Source of the DNA: a bacterium
GTDB lineage: Bacteria; UBP6; UBA1177; JAKLFG01
Assembly: GCA_022709425.1 (NCBI GenBank)
Contig: JAKLIW010000004.1
Span: 191,630-255,629 of the forward strand
Length of the DNA stretch: 64,000 bases
Direction: 5' to 3'
The translations under genes were made by a program, and so were the position numbers. Shown here piece by piece: positions 45,686 to 53,767 of the stretch (its first letter is position 1; the number at the start of each line of letters is the position of its first letter). Under the pieces are notes generated by a model that worked only from the letters and a program-made list of their open reading frames with translations, searched no databases and had not been told where the DNA came from.

Positions 45686-47407
45686 ATGGAACAGATGATC
45701 GCAAATGGGAATATGATCCCGTTCGAGAAGGGGGAAACGGTGCTGACGGCTCTCAAACGGGCCGGCATCCGGGTGCCGACCCTCTGCCACATCGACTGTC
45801 TGCCGCCGGTCGGCGCCTGCCGCATTTGCGTGGTGGAGGATACGGCGACCGGGCAACTGATCCCGTCGTGCAGTTTCCCCGCGGCGCCGGGGCTGTCGGT
45901 GGCGACCCACAGCGTAAAGGCGCTTAAAGCGCGCAAGACCATCGTCGAACTCCTGCTGGCCAACCATCCCGACGACTGCCTCTACTGCGACCGCAATCTT
46001 AACTGCGACCTGCAGAAACTGGCCGAAGAACTCGGCGTGCGTCAGCGCCGCATCAGCGGGGAACGGATCGCGCAGTTCGTCGACAACTCCAGCCCCGCCA
46101 TCATGCGCGACCCGGAGAAATGCATCCTCTGCGGCAAATGCGTCCGCACCTGCGAAGAGATACAGGGGGTGTCGGCGCTCGATTTCAGCGGCCGCGGCTC
46201 GAAATGCAAGATATCGACCGCCTTCGACCAGAGCCTCAACCTCTCGACCTGCGTATCGTGCGGCCAGTGCGTCATGGCCTGCCCGACCGGCGCGCTGACC
46301 GAACGCTCCAGCCTCCGCGAGGTGATGAACGCCCTGCAGGACCCGAAGAAAACGGTCGTTATCCAGCACGCCCCGGCCATCAGCGTGTCGCTTGCCGAGG
46401 AATTCGGTCTCCCCGCCGGGAGCGACATCATGGGGCTCATGACCGCGGCGCTGAAGAAAATAGGCTTCAAGGCGGTCTTCGACACCTCCTTCTCGGCCGA
46501 TCTGACCATTATGGAGGAGGCGACCGAACTGGTGGAGCGGGTGACCAAGAAAGGAGTGCTCCCGATGATCACCTCGTGCAGTCCGGCGTGGATAAAATTC
46601 GCCGAGACCTTCTACCCGACGGTACTGCCGCACCTTTCGACCTGCAAGAGCCCCCAGCAGATGCTCGGCGCGGTCATCCGCCACTACTGGGCCGGCACGC
46701 AGGGGATCGATAAAAAGGCGGTCTATTCGGTCAGCGCCATGCCCTGCACCGCCAAGAAATTCGAGGCGGAGCGCGAAGAGATGCTGGTCAAGGGGGCGCC
46801 CGACATCGACGCGGTCCTCACGACCCGCGAACTGGCCAAACTCATCCGGATGTATTCGATAGAGCTCGACAAACTCGAACCGGCCGCCTGCGACCTGCCC
46901 TTCGGCGAGAGGTCGAGCGCCGGGAAACTCTTCGGCGCGAGCGGCGGGGTGATGGAGGCGGCGATCCGGACGGCCCACTACCTCATCACCGGCCGCGAAC
47001 TGGGGAACCTCGTCGTCGCGGCGGTGCGCAGCGGCGTCGGTCTGCGTGAAACGGCCCTCACGCTCAACGGGCTGACGCTCAAAGCGGCGGTCGTGAGCGG
47101 CCTCGGGAACGCGCGGAAGGTGCTCGACGAGGTGGCGGCCGGGACGAGTCCCTACCACTTCATCGAGATCATGTCCTGCCCCGGCGGCTGTATCAACGGC
47201 GGCGGACAGCCGCGCGGCATCGACCGGGAGAATGTCAAGCGGCGGCTGGCGGCGCTCTACGCGATAGACGCGGCGGCGACCCTGCGGGTGAGCCATAAGA
47301 ACCGCGCGGTGGCCGAACTCTACGAGAAGTTCCTCGGCAAACCGGGCGGCCATACGAGCCACGAACTGCTCCATACGACCTATCAGGCGCGGACCGATCT
47401 GTTATAA
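45686..47407 (+). CDS. hydA: [FeFe]-hydrogenase catalytic subunit
   Basis: Catalyses reversible H2 formation at the H-cluster. The 573-residue protein has an N-terminal [2Fe-2S] site (Cys34, 45, 48, 62), a His-ligated [4Fe-4S] site (His94, Cys98, 101, 107) and two ferredoxin clusters (Cys146-156 and Cys189-199). The H-domain motifs are L1 TSCSPAW (296-302), L2 MPCTAKKFE (352-360) and L3 EIMSCPGGCINGGGQP (494-509). L1 reads Ser299 where the textbook motif TSCCPxW has a second Cys. Together with HydB and HydC it forms a trimeric NAD-linked enzyme. No HydEFG maturase genes are in the window. Confidence 0.95.
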   Translation: MEQMIANGNMIPFEKGETVLTALKRAGIRVPTLCHIDCLPPVGACRICVVEDTATGQLIPSCSFPAAPGLSVATHSVKALKARKTIVELLLANHPDDCLYCDRNLNCDLQKLAEELGVRQRRISGERIAQFVDNSSPAIMRDPEKCILCGKCVRTCEEIQGVSALDFSGRGSKCKISTAFDQSLNLSTCVSCGQCVMACPTGALTERSSLREVMNALQDPKKTVVIQHAPAISVSLAEEFGLPAGSDIMGLMTAALKKIGFKAVFDTSFSADLTIMEEATELVERVTKKGVLPMITSCSPAWIKFAETFYPTVLPHLSTCKSPQQMLGAVIRHYWAGTQGIDKKAVYSVSAMPCTAKKFEAEREEMLVKGAPDIDAVLTTRELAKLIRMYSIELDKLEPAACDLPFGERSSAGKLFGASGGVMEAAIRTAHYLITGRELGNLVVAAVRSGVGLRETALTLNGLTLKAAVVSGLGNARKVLDEVAAGTSPYHFIEIMSCPGGCINGGGQPRGIDRENVKRRLAALYAIDAAATLRVSHKNRAVAELYEKFLGKPGGHTSHELLHTTYQARTDLL

Positions 47408-47418
47408 AGGAGACGACG

Positions 47419-47814
47419 ATGAACGAAGAGAAACGGAACATACTGCTGGTCGACGACGACCCCGATTTCCTCGAACCGGTCAGAATGCTGCTGGACGCCC
47501 ACGGCTACAAGGTCGAGTCGGCCCATAGCGAAGAGGGGGCGCTCAAGTGTCTCGAGACCTTCAAGCCCGATCTGGCGATACTCGACCTGATGATGGACCA
47601 CTACGACAGCGGTTTCATCGTCGGCCACAAACTCAAAGGGCGCTACCCCGATGCCAAGGTCATCATCGCGACCGGCGTCACCGGCGAGACCGGCTACCGT
47701 TTCGCGGCCGATTCGGAATACGGCGCCAACTGGACCGGCGCCGATCTGATCATGGACAAGGGAATACGGCCCGACCAGATACTCAGAGAGATCAAGAGAC
47801 TGTTGGGAGAATGA
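47419..47814 (+). CDS. Receiver-only response regulator (second of three)
   Basis: A 131-residue single receiver domain with LLVDDDPDF, phospho-acceptor Asp in LAILDLMMDH, and IIATGVTGE. The conserved Lys is in IMDKGIRPDQ, where Gly replaces the usual Pro after Lys. It has no output domain. It starts 11 bases after hydA with an AAAGGAG site. Confidence 0.9.
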   Translation: MNEEKRNILLVDDDPDFLEPVRMLLDAHGYKVESAHSEEGALKCLETFKPDLAILDLMMDHYDSGFIVGHKLKGRYPDAKVIIATGVTGETGYRFAADSEYGANWTGADLIMDKGIRPDQILREIKRLLGE

Positions 47815-47816
47815 CC

Positions 47817-48941
47817 ATGAACGCCCTGAGACTCCTCATCGTCGACGACGACCCGCGGATGCGCGAAAGCTGTTCACTGGTGCTCGACGGCCTGCGGATA
47901 CAGATGCCGTGGCTTCCCGACGAGTACGCGCTGAAGGTCCTCTTCGCGGGGAGCGCCGAGGAGGCGAAGGGTATCATCGAGACGGGGTCGGTCGATCTGC
48001 TCCTGCTCGACCAGCGTCTGCCCGGCATGCAGGGGACCGACCTGCTCGCCTACATCGTCGAGAAGGAGCTCGACCTGCAGACGGTCATGATCACCGGCAA
48101 TGCCTCGCTCGACACCGCCGTGAACGCTACCCGCAACGGCGCGAGCGAGATACTCGCCAAGCCCTTCACCCCCGAAGAGCTGCGCCTGAGCGTCACCAAG
48201 GCGGCGCGGTTCCTGATACTCCAGCGGATCGCGGCGAAACTCGACGAAGAGCGCAAAAAGACGCGGTTCGAGTTCATCAGCGTCCTTTCGCACGAACTCA
48301 AAAGCCCGCTCGCGGCGGTGACCGGCTATCTCGACATGCTCCGCAACCGGACGCTCGGCGACGATATGGCGGCCTACGACGCCTGCGTCGAGAGGTCGCT
48401 CCTGCGGCTGGAAGGTATGCGGCGGCTCATCATCGACATGCTCGACCTCACCCGCATCGAATCAGGGGTGAAGGTGCGCGCCATCGCCGAACATACCCTC
48501 GCCGATATCGCCGCCGACATGATCGACGGGGTCCGGGCGCAGGCGGCCAAACGGGGCATCACCCTGACGCAGGACCTGCCCGATGTCGCCGTGAAGGTCG
48601 ACCGGATGGAACTGGAGATAGTGCTCAATAACCTGCTCACCAACGCGATAAAATACAATAAGGAGGGCGGAACGGTCGCCCTCACCGGACAGCGGATCGG
48701 ACACGCGCTCAAACTGCAGTGCCGCGACACCGGCATCGGCATGACCCCCGAGGAGACCGAGAAGCTGTTCAAGGAATTCACCCGCATCCGCAACGAGAAC
48801 ACGAAGAACATTCTGGGCAACGGTCTGGGTCTGTCGATAGTCAAGAAGATCGTCGCCCTGTACGATGGAGAGGTATCCGTGGAGTCACGGTACGGGGAAG
48901 GTTCGGTCTTTACCGTCATCCTTCCCGGCATAGTAACTTAA
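47817..48941 (+). CDS. Receiver-histidine kinase hybrid, cytoplasmic
   Basis: The 374-residue protein has an N-terminal receiver (LLIVDDDPRM, Asp in LLLLDQRLPGM, Lys in ILAKPFTPEEL), a HisKA domain (FISVLSHELKSPLAAV) and an HATPase domain (LNNLLTNAIKYNKEG, CRDTGIGMTPEE, GNGLGLSIVKKIV). It has no membrane segment. A receiver placed before the kinase implies that phosphorylation of the receiver controls its own kinase. The ATG at 47817 is spaced properly from GGGAGA; the ATG at 47811 overlaps the previous stop and is the alternative. Confidence 0.92.
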   Translation: MNALRLLIVDDDPRMRESCSLVLDGLRIQMPWLPDEYALKVLFAGSAEEAKGIIETGSVDLLLLDQRLPGMQGTDLLAYIVEKELDLQTVMITGNASLDTAVNATRNGASEILAKPFTPEELRLSVTKAARFLILQRIAAKLDEERKKTRFEFISVLSHELKSPLAAVTGYLDMLRNRTLGDDMAAYDACVERSLLRLEGMRRLIIDMLDLTRIESGVKVRAIAEHTLADIAADMIDGVRAQAAKRGITLTQDLPDVAVKVDRMELEIVLNNLLTNAIKYNKEGGTVALTGQRIGHALKLQCRDTGIGMTPEETEKLFKEFTRIRNENTKNILGNGLGLSIVKKIVALYDGEVSVESRYGEGSVFTVILPGIVT

Positions 48942-48956
48942 CAGAGGGAGTGTGTC

Positions 48957-49340
48957 ATGACGAAAAAGGTTTTCCTTGTAGACGATGATCAGGACATCAT
49001 CGTGCAGAACAAACTGGCCCTTACGGCCAAGGGTTTCACCGTGGAGGACGCGGGGAGCGCCAAAGAGGCGACCGAGAAGATCAACAAATTCCATCCCGAT
49101 GTCATCGTCCTCGATGTCATGATGGAAAATCCGCGGGCGGGTCTGGAATTCGCGGGCAAGATGGCGACCGATCCGGCCATGCCTAAGATCCCGATCATCC
49201 TGCTGACCAGCGACGGCCAGAACCCCGGCTGGCTCGCCGAAGGGGCCTTCACGTGGGCCCGCGTCGCCAAGATCCTCGACAAGCCGGTCACCCCGGAGAA
49301 ACTGGTCGACACCGTCAAGTCGGTGCTCGGCAAGAAGTAA
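48957..49340 (+). CDS. Receiver-only response regulator (third of three)
   Basis: A 127-residue single receiver with FLVDDDQDI, phospho-acceptor Asp in VIVLDVMMEN and Lys in ILDKPVTPEK. It is 15 bases after the hybrid kinase and the last gene of the hydrogenase operon. It keeps all expected catalytic residues and no output domain. Confidence 0.92.
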   Translation: MTKKVFLVDDDQDIIVQNKLALTAKGFTVEDAGSAKEATEKINKFHPDVIVLDVMMENPRAGLEFAGKMATDPAMPKIPIILLTSDGQNPGWLAEGAFTWARVAKILDKPVTPEKLVDTVKSVLGKK

Positions 49341-49356
49341 CAGCGGCATCCCTCTG

Positions 49357-49392
49357 CCGTCCCTCCCCCGATTTCGGCCGGGGGAGGGACGG
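49357..49392. terminator. Strong hairpin between the convergent hydrogenase operon and the gene at 49398
   Basis: A perfect 13-bp stem, CCGTCCCTCCCCC (49357-49369) with GGGGGAGGGACGG (49380-49392), and a 10-base loop. It begins 16 bases after the last receiver stop. No clear T-run follows on either strand, so if it ends transcription it does so by its stem strength, possibly for both strands. Confidence 0.55.
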
Positions 49393-49397
49393 GTTAT

Positions 49398-50696
49398 TCA
49401 CCATACCTTTATGATGCTGGCCAGCGCTGCGGTCGATCTCCAGAATCTGTCGGAGCCGCTGTCGGAAACATCGGTGAAATAGAGGTACGAATTGTGATAT
49501 ATCAGGTCCTTGATGCCGCCGCCGGTGGTGTCCGACAGGATGCGGACGGGCGCCGCGCCGATCGTTTTCCAGAGTTCATCCTGCCCCTGTGCGGTAAAGT
49601 AGATCGTGCCGGGGCCCGTCTGGTTGGTCGATATCATCTCGTAGACGCCGGAGAATTCGCCCAGCGTATTGACATAGGAATCGGTGATCTTATAGAGCAT
49701 GTTCTCCGCGACGAAATAGAGGGAATTGTACATCACCGCGAAAACGGCGCTGGAGACGTTGCCGGAAAAGGTCATGACGGGTGCGGTGCCGGCCTCGGTG
49801 CCGTTGGTTTTATAGAGTTTGTTCTCCGCGATGAAATAGGCGTTGTTGCCCGCCTTTGCCAGAGGGAAGAAGGTCGATGCGTCGTAACTGCCGATAAAAA
49901 CGGGAGTGTTCGCGGCGTACTTGAAGTAGTAGATATCCTCTTTGACGTTGTTCCCGTACGGGTCGATCTGATCATAATTATAGGTCCTGATGAAAAAGCC
50001 GTCGGCGGTCTTATGCAGGTCGGTGAAGGAGTCGCCAAAATAGTGATCGCAGCGGTTGCCGACGTATCCCTGCTTGGTGTTGTATATGCAGAGATAGAAA
50101 CTGCCCATTCCCGCAGGGGCGAGGTTGGCTATGTAGTAGAACTTCTCGTTGTTCGCCAGCGCGCCGACACTCATCTGTCCCGGTATCTCGCCCATGAGCG
50201 TGGTCGTCCCGGTCGCGGCGGATGCCTTGTAGAGCAGGCTGTTCCCGCCATCGGGCGACAGCAGTTCGACGTAGGCATAGGCGCTGTCGGCGGCGGGGAT
50301 GAAGAAATAGGCGTCGCTGCCGTCGGGGGTGAAGTCTTTGGCGATCCGGGTGCCCGACAGCGTGCCGTTGGTGACCCAGAGGCTGAGTCCGTTCACCCCG
50401 TCGGTGGCCATGAAGAAGGTCTTCGCGTTCGCGACGTTCCGCACGGCATACCATTCGAAGAACATCGGTATGGAGGAGTTCTCTCCGGCATTGATGTCCT
50501 TCAGGATGGCGGTCGTCGCGGTGGAGCCTCCGGAAGACCACAGTTCCGTCCCTTTATCGGGGGTCGTCGCCACAAAAGTGAGCTTTGAGCCGGTCCGGGT
50601 GAACAGGTCCGGGGACGCATTGCTCTGTGCAAGCAGGGAAAAAGAGGAGAACAGAACAAGTACCGAAAGGGTGATCGAAAGATAGAACCTCTCCAT
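49398..50696 (-). CDS. Exported protein with ELW-type repeat segments
   Basis: The 432-residue protein has a signal peptide (MERFYLSITLSVLVLFSSFS, cleavage near LLAQS). The mature part is made of repeated beta segments of the kind seen in bacterial ELWxxDGT repeat proteins: GTELWSSGGSTATTAILKDI, GLSLWVTNGTLSGTRIAKDF in parts, and YKTNGTEAGTAPVMTFSG. It is probably a propeller on the cell surface or released. A GGAGG site supports the start at 50696. Function unknown. Confidence 0.75.
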   Translation of the reverse strand: MERFYLSITLSVLVLFSSFSLLAQSNASPDLFTRTGSKLTFVATTPDKGTELWSSGGSTATTAILKDINAGENSSIPMFFEWYAVRNVANAKTFFMATDGVNGLSLWVTNGTLSGTRIAKDFTPDGSDAYFFIPAADSAYAYVELLSPDGGNSLLYKASAATGTTTLMGEIPGQMSVGALANNEKFYYIANLAPAGMGSFYLCIYNTKQGYVGNRCDHYFGDSFTDLHKTADGFFIRTYNYDQIDPYGNNVKEDIYYFKYAANTPVFIGSYDASTFFPLAKAGNNAYFIAENKLYKTNGTEAGTAPVMTFSGNVSSAVFAVMYNSLYFVAENMLYKITDSYVNTLGEFSGVYEMISTNQTGPGTIYFTAQGQDELWKTIGAAPVRILSDTTGGGIKDLIYHNSYLYFTDVSDSGSDRFWRSTAALASIIKVW

Positions 50697-50790
50697 GGTG
50701 CAGCCTCCGCTGTTGACGATAAAAACATATCGCAATAAAGCAACCTGAGGCGTGGTTACCGTGCGTGAGGATGTTTGTCAAATAATATCT

Positions 50791-50814
50791 GAAGAAAGAT
50801 CGGGCCCGCCGACC
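50791..50814 (-). terminator. Terminator of gpmA
   Basis: On the minus strand a stem GGTCGG/CCGATC (one G-T pair) with loop CGGGC is followed by TTTCTTC, about 48 bases after the gpmA stop. Confidence 0.5.
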
Positions 50815-50861
50815 GTTATCACGACCTTGTTTTTCCCGTTAATCTTGCCTGCGTCGCGCTG

Positions 50862-51608
50862 CTACTTGGCCTTGCCTTGGTTTTTCACGGCATCCATCGC
50901 CGCCTTCACCGAGGCCTCGTCGCCGAGGTAGTAGTGCTTCAGCGGCTTCAGATCCTTGTCGAGCTCATAGACCAGCGGAACGCCGGTCGGGATGTTGAGG
51001 GCGACGATCTCGTCGTTGGGGACGTTGTCGAGATACTTCACCAGCGACCGCAGGCTGTTCCCGTGCGCCGCGATGAGCACCTTCTTCCCGGTGCGGATGT
51101 CGGGCGCGATGGTTTTTTCCCAGTAGGGGACGAAGCGGGCGACGGTGTCGGCGAGGCATTCGGTCAGCGGCAGTTCCTCCTTCTTGAGCGACGCGTAGCG
51201 GCGGTCGCGGCCGGGGAACCGATCGTCGTCGACGGTGAGCGCCGGCGGCTGAATATTGTAGGAACGGCGCCAGACGAGCACCTGCTCTTCGCCGAACTTC
51301 TGCGCCATCTCGGCCTTGTTGAGCCCCTGCAGCGCGCCGTAGTGCCGTTCGTTGAGCCGCCAGTTGCGGACGACCGGCAGCCACATCAGGTCCATCTCGT
51401 CGAGCGTTATCCACAGCGTTCGTATCGCCCGTTTGAGCACCGAGGTGTAGGCGATGTCGAAGGCGTAGCCCTCCTTTTTCAGCAGCTGCCCCGCCGCGTG
51501 GGCCTCCTGCACACCTTTCTCCGACAGGTCGACATCGGTCCAGCCGGTGAAACGATTCTCTTTGTTCCAGACGCTTTCGCCGTGGCGCAACAATACGACC
51601 TTGTACAT
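50862..51608 (-). CDS. gpmA: 2,3-bisphosphoglycerate-dependent phosphoglycerate mutase
   Basis: Interconverts 3- and 2-phosphoglycerate in glycolysis. The 248-residue protein has the phospho-His motif [10 protein letters not shown] (His8), [12 protein letters not shown], the segment [15 protein letters not shown], and the second His in [12 protein letters not shown]. Length fits the dPGM class. The start at 51608 follows GCGGAGGT. The gene is alone and divergent from the sirtuin gene. Confidence 0.96.
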   Translation of the reverse strand: MYKVVLLRHGESVWNKENRFTGWTDVDLSEKGVQEAHAAGQLLKKEGYAFDIAYTSVLKRAIRTLWITLDEMDLMWLPVVRNWRLNERHYGALQGLNKAEMAQKFGEEQVLVWRRSYNIQPPALTVDDDRFPGRDRRYASLKKEELPLTECLADTVARFVPYWEKTIAPDIRTGKKVLIAAHGNSLRSLVKYLDNVPNDEIVALNIPTGVPLVYELDKDLKPLKHYYLGDEASVKAAMDAVKNQGKAK

Positions 51609-51703
51609 CGGGACCTCCGCAATAGAAGTAACGTTCGTCAACGGGGTGATGATACACGAAAACTATCCAAAAACAAAAAAATCGACCGCCGATCATCCCT
51701 TCA

Positions 51704-51732
51704 TTGACAAATGGAACGCGCTCGGCGATAAT
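51704..51732 (+). promoter_or_regulatory. Promoter of the sirtuin gene
   Basis: TTGACA at 51704-51709, 17-base spacer, GATAAT at 51727-51732, 33 bases before the ATG at 51765. Confidence 0.8.
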
Positions 51733-51764
51733 GGGGCATCTGCGACGGAACGGTGGGGGTGATC

Positions 51765-52499
51765 ATGCCGCGACGGGTCGTCTTCTTGAGCGGGGCGGGG
51801 CTTTCGGCCGAATCGGGTATCCGGACCTTCCGCGATTCGGGGGGGCTCTGGGAGGAATTCAACATCATGGAGGTCTGTTCGGCCGAAGGGTTCCAGAAGG
51901 ACCGCCGCAAGGTGCTCGATTTCTACGACCGCCGTCGCGCCGATCTTGCCGATAAGAGACCCAACACCGCCCACGCGATGATCGCCGACCTCAAGAAACG
52001 GTTCCCCGACGATATCGCGGTGGTGACGCAGAATGTCGACGATCTGCTCGAACGGGCGGGCTGTCCCGATGTCATCCATCTGCACGGCACCCTGCGCGAT
52101 CTGCGGTGCGAAGAGTGCACTACGGTCTGGGACATCGGCTACGAAGGGATCGCCGGGAAACGCTGTCCCGCCTGTTCCTCCGACCGGGTGCGGCACAATA
52201 TCGTGATGTTCCACGAAGAGGCGCCCGGCTATCAGACGCTCTACGATCTCATCGGCGAGACGCGCGGCAAACTGCTGGTGGTCATCGGGACCTCCGGGCA
52301 GGTGCTCGATGTGGGCGGTATGGCGCGGTACTACGGCTGTTCGGTGCTCAACAATCTCCATCCCGAACCGATGATAGACAGCCACTTCACGAAGGTCTTC
52401 AACGAGGCGGCGACCTCTGCGGCGCCCAAGATAGCGATGCTGGTCGAGGAATATCTGACCACCGGGAAACTCTGCGAAGAGAAGGGGACGCGGCGGTGA
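51765..52499 (+). CDS. cobB: Sir2 family NAD-dependent protein deacylase
   Basis: Removes acyl groups from lysines using NAD. The 244-residue protein shows GAGLSAESGIRTFRDSGGLW (NAD site), TQNVDDLLERAG, the catalytic His in HLHGTL, a zinc module with CEEC and CPAC, and VVIGTSGQV. Length is normal for the class III/U type. I prefer the ATG at 51765 after GGGGGTGAT; a GTG at 51753 is in frame. The next gene starts within its stop codon. Confidence 0.93.
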   Translation: MPRRVVFLSGAGLSAESGIRTFRDSGGLWEEFNIMEVCSAEGFQKDRRKVLDFYDRRRADLADKRPNTAHAMIADLKKRFPDDIAVVTQNVDDLLERAGCPDVIHLHGTLRDLRCEECTTVWDIGYEGIAGKRCPACSSDRVRHNIVMFHEEAPGYQTLYDLIGETRGKLLVVIGTSGQVLDVGGMARYYGCSVLNNLHPEPMIDSHFTKVFNEAATSAAPKIAMLVEEYLTTGKLCEEKGTRR

Positions 52500-52975
52500 A
52501 ACGACTCCTCTGCGTGCTGCTGTTCCTCCTTTTTGCCGCCGGTTGTGTCACCGAGGGGAAGCCGGCTCAGTGTCCGCCGCCGAAGGTGGTCAAGCCGTTC
52601 ACGGAGATATCGGACGACACGGTGGCGTTGCTCCTTCAGCTTTTCTCGCTTGCGCCGGAGATACGGGAGAATATGTACAACGGTCAGCCGATGCCGTTCG
52701 ACCGCGAGAAGATACGCGGCGAGTTCTTCAACTATGCGGCCAACGCGCAGATGGATGAGAGCGACCGGAAGCAACTGTTCATGGTGCTCGCCTACATTTT
52801 CAGCGACCGGTTGCTGTCGGACCGCGAGGAATCGATCATGCGCGACATGGTGACTTATTTCAGGGCGCTTTGCATCGCGTTGCCGGTGCATGAGCGGTTG
52901 CAGGTGGAGAAAGTGATCAAAGTGACCGAGGCGCGCCTCGCCCTCGATGTGCAGGACAGGGAACGCCGCCGGTAG
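52496..52975 (+). CDS. Small lipoprotein of unknown function
   Basis: The 159-residue protein begins with a lipobox signal (LFLLFAAGC, Cys17). The mature part is all-helical with charged residues and no recognised motif (ISDDTVALLLQLFSLAPEIR, ESDRKQLFMVLAYIFSDRLL). The GTG start overlaps the sirtuin stop (GTGA), so the two are coupled. It ends 4 bases before the direct repeat that marks the AbiE islet. Confidence 0.7.
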   Translation: MKRLLCVLLFLLFAAGCVTEGKPAQCPPPKVVKPFTEISDDTVALLLQLFSLAPEIRENMYNGQPMPFDREKIRGEFFNYAANAQMDESDRKQLFMVLAYIFSDRLLSDREESIMRDMVTYFRALCIALPVHERLQVEKVIKVTEARLALDVQDRERRR

Positions 52976-52979
52976 CGAT

Positions 52980-53042
52980 TCAGGGCCTCTTGAGGACGAG
53001 TTTCATCGTGGTGAAGTCCATGCCGAAGCGGGTGTCTTCGAG
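52980..53042. repeat. 63-base direct repeat, left copy (islet border)
   Basis: Identical to 54676-54738 at 61 of 63 positions (differences at 53011 and 53035). Its minus strand still reads as the last 20 codons plus stop of the lipoprotein gene at 54676-55617, but nothing continues it upstream; at 53043 similarity stops abruptly. Confidence 0.95.
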
Positions 53043-53083
53043 AATGGTCTAAGTGCTATCTTGCTGAGTTTCATAAAAAATAC

Positions 53084-53111
53084 TTGCATTCCGGTCAACA
53101 TTGCGGATAAT
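53084..53111 (+). promoter_or_regulatory. Promoter of the abiEi-abiEii pair, with possible operator
   Basis: TTGCAT at 53084-53089, 16-base spacer, GATAAT at 53106-53111. The spacer and -10 contain an imperfect inverted repeat (ATTCCG ... CGGATAAT), where the antitoxin could bind to repress the operon, as known for AbiEi proteins. The region is AT-rich. Confidence 0.6.
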
Positions 53112-53167
53112 ATCGCATGTAGATGTTCATAAATATATTCATTATTATCCATCGAGGCGAACGAAGA

Positions 53168-53767
53168 ATGCGTAGCGACCAGCAGGCCATTAAGATCATC
53201 GAGAGCAGCGGCGGTATCATCCACACCACCAGCGCTATGAAAAAAGGCATTCATCCGCGAACACTCTATTCCCTTCGCGACACTGGGCGAGTGGCGACCG
53301 TCTCTCGGGGCATATTCCGGCTCGCCGATCTACCGGAACTTTCCCAGCCGGACATCGCGACCGTCGCCGCGCGAGTGCCGCGTGCCGTTATCTGTCTTGT
53401 TTCGGCGCTCTCTTTTCATAACCTTACCACACAGCGGTCCTCTTCTATTTCTATAGCCATCGCTTCATCGGCGCGGAGTCCGCGCATTGACTTTCCGCCG
53501 CTGTCGGTTTTCCGTTTCTCGGAAAAAAGTCTTTCGGCGGGAGTGGAGGAGCATCTGTTCGACGGTATCACCGTGCGCATATTCAGCCCGGAGAAAACGA
53601 TCGCCGACTGCTTCAAGTTCCGCAACAAGATCGGTCCCGACATATTCGCCGAAGCGCTGAAACTCTATCGGATGCGGCGTCGTTTCGATGTCGATGCGCT
53701 TCTGAAATACGCGCAGGTCTGCCGGGTGGAACGGCTTATGATACCGTATCTGGAGGCGTATCTATGA
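53168..53767 (+). CDS. abiEi: AbiEi-type antitoxin / transcription regulator
   Basis: The 199-residue protein has an N-terminal winged helix typical of type IV antitoxins (IKIIESSGGIIHTTSAMKKG, LYSLRDTGRVATVSRGIFRL). The AbiEi C-terminal domain follows (VPRAVICLVSALSFHNLTTQ, FDGITVRIFSPEKTIADCFKFRNKIG). It neutralises AbiEii activity without stable complex formation and represses its own promoter. The start at 53168 has only a weak ribosome site. It overlaps abiEii by four bases. Confidence 0.92.
   Translation: MRSDQQAIKIIESSGGIIHTTSAMKKGIHPRTLYSLRDTGRVATVSRGIFRLADLPELSQPDIATVAARVPRAVICLVSALSFHNLTTQRSSSISIAIASSARSPRIDFPPLSVFRFSEKSLSAGVEEHLFDGITVRIFSPEKTIADCFKFRNKIGPDIFAEALKLYRMRRRFDVDALLKYAQVCRVERLMIPYLEAYL

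Noticed and set aside
46571..46591. Reading TSCSP as proof that the hydrogenase is inactive
   Set aside because: L2, L3 and all accessory clusters are intact, the subunit genes are complete, and I recall Ser variants among active multimeric enzymes; kept only as a point to check.
49357..49392. Hairpin considered as a riboswitch or attenuator
   Set aside because: It lies after stop codons of two convergent genes with nothing downstream to regulate; a terminator is simpler.
52980..53042. Left 63-base repeat considered as a separate small gene on the minus strand
   Set aside because: It encodes only the last 20 residues of the neighbouring lipoprotein, has no start, and similarity ends abruptly; it is a border remnant.
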